Below are positions 32,573 to 43,700 of a stretch of DNA of 63,492 bases, piece after piece. A program made the translations under genes and the position numbers. The stretch's first letter is position 1. Each line of letters begins with the position of its first letter. The notes under the pieces are model-generated. The model did no database searches. It was not told where the DNA came from and was given only the letters and a program-made list of their open reading frames with translations. This stretch comes from Parachlorella kessleri (taxonomy: Eukaryota; Chlorophyta; Trebouxiophyceae; Chlorellales; Chlorellaceae). The stretch is from NCBI GenBank assembly GCA_001598975.1, contig BBXU01002053.1, forward strand, positions 1-63,492, given 5' to 3'.

Positions 32573-35500
32573 TCAGCTAGCAGCCCCTGCTGCGGCCTGG
32601 GTCGCATGCTGTGCCTGCTGGGCATGCTGCTGAGCATCCTGCAGCAGCTTGGCCACCTCGGCGCAGTCGGAGTGGATCCGTCGGAGCTCCGTGTAGGCAG
32701 CCACGGCCTCATCCCAGCGCCCCAGCTGCTGCGCTGCCAGGCCTTCACGGTACCAGCCCTGCATCGGGGCGGCGCTCACGAGGGGTGAGCACGAGCAATT
32801 GAGGGAATTGTGCAGCAGAAGGGTCCAGCTAATGAAGGCGTTGCACAGGGCTTCAGTAACAGCTAGGGACACCCCCTGCCACCCGGCTTGGGACTGGCTG
32901 CGTGCCCATAGACATCTCTCAGATCCGCCCAGGTAGCCTTGTGGGCATGCATGCTTCACTCTTACCACAAAACCCTGACGCCCAGGCTCCCCCTCGCCTG
33001 GGCACCTGTGGGCGTGCTGTGCAGCGAGCAAAGCTAAAGCACCATATCACCCAGCCAGGGCACAAGCATAACCCTAGCAGCCTGGACCCCAGCCAACCTA
33101 ACAAAGACAACATGCACACTCCGGCGGAGACCACCGATCCTGTGGGAGGAGCAGGGAGGCGGCAAATCACCCCCAGCATGCCTACCTTGGCATATGAAGA
33201 GTCTATTGTCCTGGCTGCCCGGGCGTCACTCAAGGCCAGCTCAAAGTCTCCCTTCTTGAGGTAGGCTGCCGCCCTGTTACCCCACAGCAGGGGGCTCCTG
33301 CAGCAGGCCAGCAGATACCCTGGCGCTCGACAGCCGCGCGTGATGGCAGCTTTTACCAGGGGCATGTGCACACTGGAATGCAGGATGCTAACATGACCCT
33401 GGTTTGCCCCGCCGCTGACCAGCAGTGCACTGCCTTGGCAGGCCGGCACCCAGCTGAAGAACGGAAGCGGGTGCTATGAGACACAATGACTCCCAGGTGC
33501 GCTGTGGGACCTACACCTAGCCCTACAACAGAACACCGCACATGCTCAAGGCAGGCGGGTCATTCCACGGCCGAGCAGGCGGGCGAACACTCACCCCACC
33601 ACAGCTTTTGTCACCCGCAAAGCACGGCAGTGTGGTCGCCCTTGATTACCGCGCACCTGTTGCAGTGCTGGATTGCCAGCGTGTACAGCTGTACTGCCCC
33701 CTGGTAGTCGCCGGCCATGAAGAATTCGGTGGCCTTCTGGCGGAACATCTCAGCCACCCCTTCATCACCCTCCCCCACCGGGGTCAACTGCAGGAGTGGC
33801 AACAACAGCACAACATAGGGCCAGTAAGACACCTGGACCCACGGCTGAGGGGCATGACCTTGTCTTCGGGCGAGCATTGAAAGCGATGGGGTTCACTGGG
33901 GTTCAGTGCCCGCGATCCGGACAGCCTCCAGACAGCGCAAGCATTAAGCCTCGCATGCAGCCTTCCCCATCGCAGGGCTGCTGCAAACCCTGCTGTACTT
34001 CAGTTGACGCCGGCAACTGTTACGTCACCGCGCCCCGGCGGTCTATAGATAAAGAGCTCAACATGCCATACGCCCACCATCGAAACTCAACCCCTGCCTC
34101 CCGGCAACGTGTAATAAGCCGCAATCCCAACCAAAATTATAACCTACCGAGATGCGCTGCAGCTCCCCCGCCCTGGCAGGCGCGTCCTCGTCAGACCCCT
34201 GCTGCGCCTGCTGTCCGCTGCCGACCGCCGCCCCCTGCTGGTCCATCCGGGACGGCCCCCCCTCCTCGCTGCTCTTGCCGCTGCTGCTGCCGGCAGTGCT
34301 GCCGCCCTCCCCTCCATCACTGTAGTCCTCCCCATCGCTCAGCTCGCTGTCTTCATCAAACTCCTCGTCCTCCTCCTCATCTCCATACTCCTCGTTGACA
34401 TTGTCCAAGGGCACCATGCCTGCCGTGCCCAGCGCGCTGTGCGCCAGCTGGGCCACCACCTCCTTGTGCCCCATCTCTGCCGCTACCCGGATAGGGGTCT
34501 TGCCGTGGTCGTCCCGGATGTCGGGCGTCGCCCCCGCCTGCAAGCAGCCAGCTACATGCTCAGCGTTGCCCGTTGTGGCCTAGCAGTTGCTGTCAGCTCA
34601 CCCAGCCCAGCTTTACCTACAAGCTGGTATTAAACATTTGAGGAAGCCCTTCCGCAACCACCTCGCCCACTCAACCCGCCCCGCCCTTAGGAAAACCATT
34701 TGTCGGTTTCCTACCCCGACCCTCACGCTTTCCAGCCATCCCGCAGTTCCCAAATCCCGTCCTGCATGTCCGCAAGCTAGAGCACCTCCCACTGCATGTC
34801 CTGCTCACTCACCTTGAGCAGCAGCTGCACCATCTCCTCATTTCCTGACTCCGCTGCAATGTGCAGCGCAGTAAACCCGCCCTGGACCACCGCATCCACC
34901 TTGGCACCGCCTGCCAACAGCACCTTCACCACATCCAAGCACCCTGCAACACCGACAATCAAGGTGTAGTCAGTGACGCCGTCTAAGCTGCATGCATCCA
35001 CCCCTGCGGGGTCTAGTGGGGTCCACTAATCTGTGCACGATGCCACCTCTACAAGGGGGTGCTCAGGGAGCCCTGCAACGCCGGTAGCTTCCCACAACTA
35101 ACAAATGTCCCACCGAGCACGGTCCAAGAGCAGAGGCAGCCCAGGGAGGGCCTCGCTGGAACTGCAAGAAAGCCGCAACCAGCTTCAACATTGCCCCCAC
35201 TCACCAACAGCTGCTGCCATTGCCAGGGGCGTCATGCCATGCTGCGACGACAGCAGGTTGGGATCTGCCCCCGCCCTCAGCAAGGCCAGCACAGCCTCAG
35301 CGTGGCCCGAGCCGGCCGCCCAAAACAGGGGCGGCCCCGACTCGCTGTTTGCATTCACATCGGCCCCAGCACGGACCAGCCGACGGACAATGATGGCAGA
35401 GCCGGCGCCCGCCGCACGGTGCAGTGGTCCTGCTGAGCCTGCTTTGTAGAGCCGCGGATCTGCGCAGGCGGCATAGACAAGCCAGGGATGAAAGTGGGAC

Positions 35501-36343
35501 AGGATGGAATCAGTATGGTGATATGGCCAGGATTCAACGTCGTGCTCTGGCCAAAGGAACTACATGCGCAGCTAGAAGCGACCCTTCGCCCCACTTTCCC
35601 GGCACCTTGCAAATACATGAACCAAGACACTGGCAAATCTTCACCACCCCCCTGTTCCTTTCAGACTGACAACCCGCGGTGTTGACTTTCCGACTCAGTT
35701 GCTTTGTGACAGCCCTGCCCCGGGCACAGCCTTCCCGGAGACCGCGACTGCATGCAGGAACGACCGCAGGGCGGGTGGCAGTGACTGCACTGACCTGCCC
35801 CATAGTGCAACAAAAGGTCTATGATCTCGTCTTGACCCGCTGCTGCTGCAAGGGACAGCGCTGTGTCACCTACAAGCGCAAGAGTTACCCATGTTATGCG
35901 GCCACCCACTCCCAGCAAAGCTTGCAGAGCAACGACACAGCAGGCGCAATTCCTCAAAGGATGGTCAAATCTCAGTGCACTTATGCAGGGAGGCCGCCGC
36001 TTGACTGCTAGCAGCTGCAACAAACGATGCCCTTGCGCACAAGCCCACTGGCAGAACTGTGGCAACCCATACTACAGAGCAGGCAGCACCCACCATGCTT
36101 ATCTTGGGCGTTCACGTTGAATTTCAGGTTCTCCAACAAGTGCTTGCACAGCTGCAGGTGTCCTGCCTGGGCTGCAAAGTGAAGCGCAGTCCTGCCTCGT
36201 TCTTGCTCCTTGATCTCGTGCAGCTCGCCGTCTGCAATAGCGGACGCCCAGAAAAGATCGACGTCCCCAGACTGCGCCGCGCTCAGTATGTTGGACACAC
36301 GCTCCGACTCTGCCGCAATCGAGGTCGCCTGCGTCCAAGTCAT
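32573..36343 (-). CDS. Ankyrin-repeat / TPR protein (chaperone-adaptor type)
   Basis: Eight exons on minus: 36094-36343, 35795-35869, 35205-35459, 34813-34943, 34148-34579, 33657-33787, 33186-33297, 32573-32758, joining to 523 residues. About six ankyrin repeats span residues 48-280 (GRTALHFAAQAGHLQLCKHL, GDTALSLAAAAGQDEIIDLL, MTPLAMAAAVGCLDVVKVLL, FTALHIAAESGNEEMVQLLL, GKTPIRVAAEMGHKEVV). A Glu/Asp- and Gly/Ser/Gln-rich linker runs to about 380. Three TPRs follow (AEMFRQKATEFFMAGDYQGA, WGNRAAAYLKKGDFELALSDA, YREGLAAQQLGRWDEAVAAY). The TPR set resembles Hsp70/Hsp90 carboxylate-clamp domains, with NRAAAY and the 'AKGWYREG' Lys/Arg kept, but the usual first-repeat Asn is Thr. The same architecture occurs in plant ANK-TPR proteins. 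An in-frame ATG at 36367 would add eight residues. Confidence 0.9.
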
Positions 36344-37423
36344 GGCGTGTGAGATGTCAAGCTGCATCCTTTGTTGCTTGGTTCTGTGACAGGCGTGCAA
36401 GTTGCAGCCCCCCATATGCTCCACCACCCTCCCAGTTTGCAAAGGTGTACGCGAGGAAAGAAAAGGCACCTCACATAACCGTTGCACGTCGCGTGACAGT
36501 ACCTTGTCAGTCATTATTCAATAGTCTCCCGACCTTATGCTGGATTAGCAAGACCCCAAAGGACGTGGACAAAGTAAAGAAGGGCATGCCACGCATGTCG
36601 CGTGGGTTGGCGCCCAGGAGTGGTGTCTCCGCTGAGTGTCTATCGCTGAGTGCAGTATGTAGTGAATCTGAAGCACGGGCGTGAGTACGGCTTTGAAAAG
36701 CACTGTCACATCAGGTAGCGTGGTTGATCAGGCTTGCGCTCCTTTCACAACCTGTTGTTATGAAGCCACATCACTAGCAGTTTCCTTCGTGCTCTTACAC
36801 TTCCAGTCATCGGTGTAAGGTCTGGAGTTGTAGTGCGAGCTGAACCAGCCAGGGTGTCCTTCAGCAATAGTGCCCCACTGTGTGGCACCCTGACGAGCAG
36901 CAGGTCCCTTCACCTTGGTGACAGACCTTTCGCAGAACGAGAAATAGCGACAGCAAGCCTTCACTTGTCTTTTGCAGTAACTGGTGTACATACACCAGTC
37001 CAATTTGCTGCCCTGTCCACTGAGTGCCTGGTATTGGGCTTCACATGTCTTCTGAGCCTTGCTCCCTTCAGTCCTTCTGGTATGAATATGTGTGCCTTTC
37101 GGTTTGTATCACAGAGCTCACCAGCTACCCGTTGCAGACAATAACCAGTCGAGAACGATGCCCACAGTCCCTTGCCAACCAGCGTGCCCTGACACAGTTA
37201 TAACTCGGACTGAGACCGTCGTTAGTGTCAAGGTCTGGTCACTTGACCTTAGACTGTCCAACAACTGGTCAGCATCCTGGGGATCATGTCATGACATCAG
37301 CTGTAGTTGTGGACATTGCCCACCCGTGCCTCAGTTGGACCCCAGAGAAATACAGCATGCTTCAGCGTCGCTAGTCTTCAGTTTCATTGGGCCTAAAAAA
37401 TAACCCAAGTCGGAACAGCGGAG

Positions 37424-37440
37424 CGGGGGGTGACCCCCCG
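37424..37440. repeat. Perfect GC hairpin
   Basis: CGGGGGG and CCCCCCG flank a TGA spacer. A second C7 run follows within five bases, so the locus is strongly strand-asymmetric. Confidence 0.85.
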
Positions 37441-40294
37441 CGCCCCCCCTCACTTTTTGGCGCTCTCGCGTTTGTCTCTATTTTGACGGAGTCTGCATGC
37501 ATCGAATGCCGAGCTGTTGCTCTCATGTGCGCATTCGCCCTTTCTCCAACCTCCCGCCATGGGACGCGTCCATGAGAGCCTCCCTGCAAAAGCATTCTTT
37601 GTTAATGGTGGTCGAACATGCTTATTTATACTACGAGCTAAGGCATGTAGAAGCCGAGGCTTCCGGCTTTCGGCTTTCACCTACGGAGCTATATGGAGAA
37701 AAGTTTGCAGGAGGTAGAGTTTTTCTGTTGCAGAGTCGAAGGATGAACAGAGGATTCTGGAGGCGCGTGGCATGGCCGTGCTAGCGTGGCTGTGTAGAAC
37801 ACCAAGATGCACTCTCTCTTCCCTGCTGCAGGCTCTTCTTGGCCTACCTTCCATCTGTGCCACTCCTTGTCCAGCCTCCCTTAAAATGTCTTTTGCCTTG
37901 AGTGGCTGATGGAATCCACCGCGGTTTTGGTGAGCTGGCGGCGGTGGATCTTGGGTGCTAAGCCAATGCCAGCGTTGCTTTGGTGCGGCTTTCGGCCCTT
38001 CTTAGCTGCTATCATAAGCCCCTCTACCTTCTACTAGAAGTCGCGCTCATACTGCCAGCTTGGTCTACCCAGCCACCATCAAGCCGCCTGGGTCACAATA
38101 CTTTCTGCTCAAAGCCCAAGCCCGCGGTTGCCGCTGTTGAGGTGGGAGGTGTGCTGCTCAGAATTCAGCTACCAATAGTGGTGCCCTTGGTCAGCCTGGT
38201 CAGCCCCTCGTGCCACCAGCTTGTTCTTCACTGCTCATATTGATTCCTTGCTCAAGTCCCCTGGCTATGTATCCCCTTCTGCTGGACCTCCAAGCCAAAT
38301 CATTATTGTTTTTCTACGAGCCTTTGTTTGAGCCTTTGTTGACCCTCCAATCACCCAATTATTTGATTCTGGCTTCTGCCCAGTGTGCTACCAGCTACTG
38401 GTTTGGGCCTTGCTCGGATTATGAGAGTGAGGATCTGTTTGGTTCTGTCACGATATATGCTCCGTCTCTCGCCTACCCCAGCGAAGGTCTGTGTAGTGCA
38501 TGCTCGCACGCCCCCATTTGCATCAACAGGTGCTGAACCTGTATAGGAGCACCCGGCCATAGTGCGGCTCTGTTAATACTGGAACGAGACTCGCTACAAT
38601 CTTGCTAAGAAGACCTAGCGGTCGGTTGGTAAGGCAGTGAATGCCATTACTCCATTGCTGCTGGGTGTTATGAAAAACTGGGAGGCAGGGCCACTGTTGG
38701 GCAGCTGAAGAGCAAGTTTGCTGTGTGCTGCATAGCATGCATTATCCACCCTATCATTTGCATGGTTGCTTCGCCCCAGCCAGTGTTGCAGCGTTCCCCA
38801 TGCACGAGCCCTCCTATTGGACCTTACCACTGATTGGACCTTACCACAAGTTTCCGGCGACCCCTGGCTCTGGGCGTCATGCACAGGCAGGCAAGGTCTG
38901 CGTTGGTACCCTCTTTGGCCTGTCTTCCTTGCTTGCTGCTGGTGACTGCAGCCCTCTGGTACTGGTGGTTGTGGTGCTGCGCCGCCCTGCTCGCTTCGGT
39001 CTGTTCCCCTGACCCCCTTTCCCAGCGAAGGTGTTGAGCAGAAGGCCATAGCTCAAGGCACCCTACTAGAAGGTGTGAAGTCTGTTTGGTAAGGGTTGAG
39101 CTGGGCTACGACGCATTCCGTATGCTGTACAGCCAGTCGCCAGACACCACCAGATTTTTCTATGGACTGCATACATGGTCTTGATTGCGCTGGTAGTTCA
39201 GAAACAGTGTGTTCTTTATACCACCATTCTTCGTGCACGTCGAATATTGGAGTTCCTGTGCCCACTTGGCTTTCGAGGCTCACCAGCAGCAGATTCGCAC
39301 AACCTATAGCAGCAGATTCTCAAGTCGTGGTAAGGATGCCCTCCTGCCTGACGTTGGTATGAATTGGGCATATTGTAGCTCCGTGTGGACGGATGTGTTG
39401 AGTTACCCAGCCATGCAGAGAGAGCTTGTATGGTCGACCCAGCTTGTAGCTCAACTGCTTAGGTGGCCACTTGCTTGTGGGAGCTTTGGCCTGCCGACCC
39501 CCCCCCCCCCCTGCTGCCCCTGCCAGCCACTCTCCCAGCCGACCTGTTCCTTTGGATGCTCCTGCCATCCACCAGCCCCTGCTGTCCACCAGTTCGCGCC
39601 TTGGCCTCGCAGCTGCTTCTCCGTACCAGGGCTCAGTAGGTGGTGAAGGCTGTTTGTAGCACACACTGGTGTAAAACTGTTGCATAAGCTGCCACAATGG
39701 TCACCTAGCGGTCTGACAGCCGGTTCAGTTGTTGAAGGTGCATGACTTTCAGGCGTGCATCGACAGGTGGGATTCAGCGTGCAGAATTGTATTGGGCAGG
39801 CCTGGTGCCGCTCTTCTAGCCTGAGGAATTGGCCACAGGTTGGGTGAGTTGCGCGCCCTACTTGGTGGCCAGCATTCACCAGTTGTCAGTGCATGTGTTA
39901 TGTTTGGATCGGGTGCACCGGGTGCACCACATGTAGAGGCTTGCATCAACAACTTGGATGCAGCGTGCAGCATGAGTGGCAGGTAGTCTGTTGTTGAGCA
40001 CGTCGGCTACAAGTGGTTACTCTCCTACAAGGCTCTGAGTTATTGGCACGTCTTGTTGTTGATCACTATTAAGGTGGGTTGCAGTCTGGTGGATGTGTCA
40101 GCGCTTGTTTACCTGCTGTGTGCTGGATCAATGCGGGTCGTGCCTCTGGCACACCCACCCAACGGTGCTATTCAGCACCCCAATCTTGGAAGGAGACATC
40201 GCAGTTTGATCCTTGGATATTCCACAACTTGCCCTTGGAAGTGGCCTTAGCTTTTTTCGGGGAGAGAAGTACTGGATCAGGCATTCAGGCAAGA

Positions 40295-40366
40295 TGCATC
40301 CAGCCCTGTCAGTCCAACTCAACTCTCACTCCCTGTTCGCACTGCCTGCCACCCATGCTAACAACT
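40295..40366 (+). repeat. Dispersed element, best full copy
   Basis: Runs GCATCCAGCCCTGTCAGTCC, then an AACTCAACTCTCACT centre, then CCCTGTTCGCACTGCCTGCC and ACCCATGCTAACA. It serves as the reference for the other copies. Confidence 0.85.
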
Positions 40367-40797
40367 TGCTCTTGGAAGCACAGCTCAGGCAGGAGAAGGG
40401 ATGCGAGTATCTATTGAGTCTTGTACCGGTCACCTGGCTTTTTTGTGTTTTTGTTTGCTGCCCTACCAAGTGCCTTATCCGATTGCAGAGTCTGTCAACT
40501 ACGCTGCAAGGGCCATGACCGCTTAACAGTCCGACGAGCCCATCCCTGAGTAACATTCCCTTTTGTAGCGCGCTCTGGCGCCCTGAACTCAGCATTCAAA
40601 TCATGTCCTAGTCAAACAAACCTAGCACTGCAGTGCACTGGCTTCTGTGGCCATCGCGATGTACCTGGTATGGTCTGTCACATGAACTATCTTTCAATCG
40701 CGTACGCGTGCAACCTCGGCAGTAAGGAGCATGCTTCGCTTGGAGACATAGATGCATAGCTTCGGAACACTAAGGGGGCGTGTTGAGCTGTAAACAT

Positions 40798-43700
40798 ATG
40801 ATCATAAGCGCGCCAAGCCACCTCTTCGTATTGCAGCTTTGGGAGGGCCGCTACTTTCCTTTCGACCACCAGCGCCTCTTTTGTGTGGCTAGTTTCAACG
40901 GGGAAAGCCAACAGACGGGCCTAAGCAATGGAACGCCTTGCGCCCCGTCTTGGAGTACTGCACTAGAGTGGCAGCTCAGTGCGTCACAGCTACGCAGCCT
41001 TCAAGCCGCCGGCAGCTACCACTGCAAGGTGCGAGGCGTCACACTTCCTGCCAGCGCTAGCGCACGCCAGTTACCTACTTTCAGTGAGCAAGTTGTCGTA
41101 GGTTACCTTCGCTCGCGAGGACGGCCGGAGAGTGGGCTGGATTGTCTGCGACCTGCGCACAGCCAAGCTCCACGCTAAGCACCCCAAGAAGCCTGCCTGG
41201 TGGGCGCTGGCTGGGCCCTTCAAGGGCAAGGACACCCCGGAGGTGCTGCTTCATTTCAGTCTAGTTGAGCAGCAGCCAGGTACCACGCATCCAGTCCCTC
41301 AGCAGCACCAGCACCAGCTCCACTCTAACGCTCCACGCGTCATCAGCCCCGGCATGGCAGCTGCAGCAGCAGCCAGCCCAACAGCAGCTGGGCGACTATA
41401 TGCCAGCCAGATGGCTGACCCTGGGGCACTAGGCATGACGTCGGGCAGCGCAGCGCTGCAGGGATTGCCTGACCTAGCAAGTCTGCAGCAGCTGCAGACG
41501 CCTGTGTTGAAGCAGCCAGCTTCACACGAGCCACAGCCGGACGCACATACCGCGACAGGCATTGACATGAGATTACTACAGCAGGCAGGCACACTGAGCG
41601 AGGCCATAGCTGCAGATGGGTCCTTGCGGCGCTTTGACTTTGGAGTCGATCTCCGAGAGTTTCAGGCAGGGCGCCGTTTGCCATTGAATCTTGCGTCTGT
41701 GGTTGTACAGCTCAGCTTGCCGCAAGCTCTTGCAGGTGGGTCTAGATGGCTGGCTACTGTGTTTCAGCACCTGGGCTTGGGTACTTACTTACCTGCCAGG
41801 AGCTTCAGTCTCAGCAGGCACGAAGTAGCCGTGCTGCGGGGGCGATGGGTGCATGCTCTGTGTGCTGCATCACATCACTTTTAGCTGTTAATACCGCTTG
41901 ATTTTAGTACCCATTGATGCCTTCACATGCGACACATCTGACATGCAGGACTGATCCTGCAGAGCAACGGCCGCTTACCGCCGCGCCTTGCTCCACTGCG
42001 GACGCAGCCGCCTGTGGATGTGAGTCGAGGCAGTGAGGCGCCGCTCCCAGGTGGCCAGGCCTCAGTGCAGTTCGCAGCAGGGCTCATGTCCTTGGCCACA
42101 CTGCTTGCCAGGTAGGGCAACTTGTGAGGCGAGGCGGTACATAAAGGGCCTTCGCCGGCTTCGTTGGAGCCTTCGGACCTCCTTAGATTATGCTAGGTTA
42201 CGCCAAATACCGTGGCTTGATGCCTAGCAGCAGCCTCAAGGATGTGAGCCTTGCATTCCAGCGCCCTGGCGTCATCATGCAAATCGATGAGATAACTCCA
42301 TGGTTCATGCATGTTTCATCTGCAAGCCATCCCGCACCCACTATATCACACAAAGACTTCCTGGAACCCGTGCAGCAACCCAGTCATGATAGCAGAGGTG
42401 TGGCATAAGGAGCGGCTGACAGAGGACTGCCTGCTTGGCAGAGCACATATACCACTGTCACCCCTCCTGCAAGAGAGCTGGGTGGATGGCAGGGCGGGTG
42501 TATTTGCCATGCTCCCCATTGCCGCTACTGGGGATGGCCAAGAGGAGGTGGAGAGAGTGCAGGTGCGGCGCTGGCATAACTACCGGGATTTGCATACATA
42601 AGATAAGAGTGTAGATCGTGTTTCATCTTGCAGGGGTCAGTGCACTCTCCCCTTCTCATTTGCTGAGCCCAATGATGGCTTCTGACTGTTGATATCACAT
42701 GGGTATTGCCAGCTTCCCTCGTCATCGTGGTAGGCTGATCTAAAGAGTGGGAGGCTCAACCAAAGGTGGTGCTGATCAAGCATCCCCTTGCTTGCTAGGC
42801 AGATCGGCACGCTGCACCTCGTGATGTCATTGGAAGAGGTGGGTCCAGCCCAAGAAGCCGTGCAGCAGAGCCCGCCATCCCATGCACCCAGCCCTCGGCT
42901 GACGTCTCCACGCAAACCCCCACCCCACTTGCAACCCTCCATGTTGCGGAGCAACTTGGCCCCACAGCCGCCGCATCCAAAGGCCATGCCCTCACAGGAA
43001 CAGCAGAACCATCTGGAGCAGCAAGGACGTGAGGAGCCGCCTTGGCAACTGCCCATGTGGGCGGATGCTCAGCAGCAGCAGCAACAACAGCCCCAGCTTC
43101 AGCCAGAACAGCAGCCACCCATAGCACAAAGCGGGCTACAAAAAGTGCAGCAGCAGGGTCAGGATGGCAGATTGAATCCAGTGCGAGAAAGCATAACAGA
43201 GGGACCAGCCCAAGTTCCACCATTGCCAGCAGCGGCACCGGCTGCCGTGCAGTGCTTGGCCCCTCTTGTTGCTGCTGAGACCACAGCAGCAGACAATAGC
43301 ATCCCCGTCGGCAGCGACAACGGGTACAAGCCAGATGCACTTCCTGCCATTCCTGGCACAGCCCCTGAACACCCAGGCACTGCCGCCTGTGCTCGACCAC
43401 TGGCGCAGCAACTGGTGCCTGAGGTTGTAGGACTTGCAAACGCTGGGAAGGGATGCCTGCACCCACACGAGGGGCTCCTAGCAGCGCTTCCACCGCAGCC
43501 ACCCTCCACTGGCTTCCCAGCTGCCCCAAGCAATACTGCAAGGACAGTTGTTTCAGCTACAGCTCTGGCAGCAGAGCCAGCAGTGCCAGCCAGCCAAGAT
43601 GCGGCACGCGCAGCTGTTGACAGCAGCAGTGCTGGCATGACTGGTATTGCTACCTTTGACATGCCTCCGGCAGCGGATGCTGGGCACCCCAGCATGCTGC

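Larger units (their letters stand above)
36368..40797. other. 4.4 kb without a recognisable gene
   Basis: Lies between two divergent genes (ankyrin-TPR and CEP120). Reading frames here are short and compositionally unlike the neighbours, and no exon chain could be built on either strand. It contains a perfect G6/C6 hairpin (37424-37440), a 15-base direct repeat (38816-38830, 38833-38847), a C11-12 tract near 39500 and one copy of the dispersed element (40295-40366). Confidence 0.55.

Noticed and set aside
37424..37440. Hairpin followed by T-rich DNA as a bacterial-type terminator
   Set aside because: The window is eukaryotic nuclear DNA, so intrinsic terminators do not apply. Recorded as a structural repeat instead.
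37980..38536. Overlapping plus-strand open frames
   Set aside because: Composition is unlike the neighbouring exons, there are no splice partners, and the frames match no family pattern. Judged non-coding.
38615..39049. 144-codon minus-strand open frame
   Set aside because: No start context, no recognisable motif, and it includes the local direct repeat. Probably a chance frame in GC-rich DNA.
42795..43541. 248-codon minus-strand open frame
   Set aside because: It is the antisense shadow of the long Gln/Pro/Ala-rich CEP120 exon, whose frame and phase are well supported.
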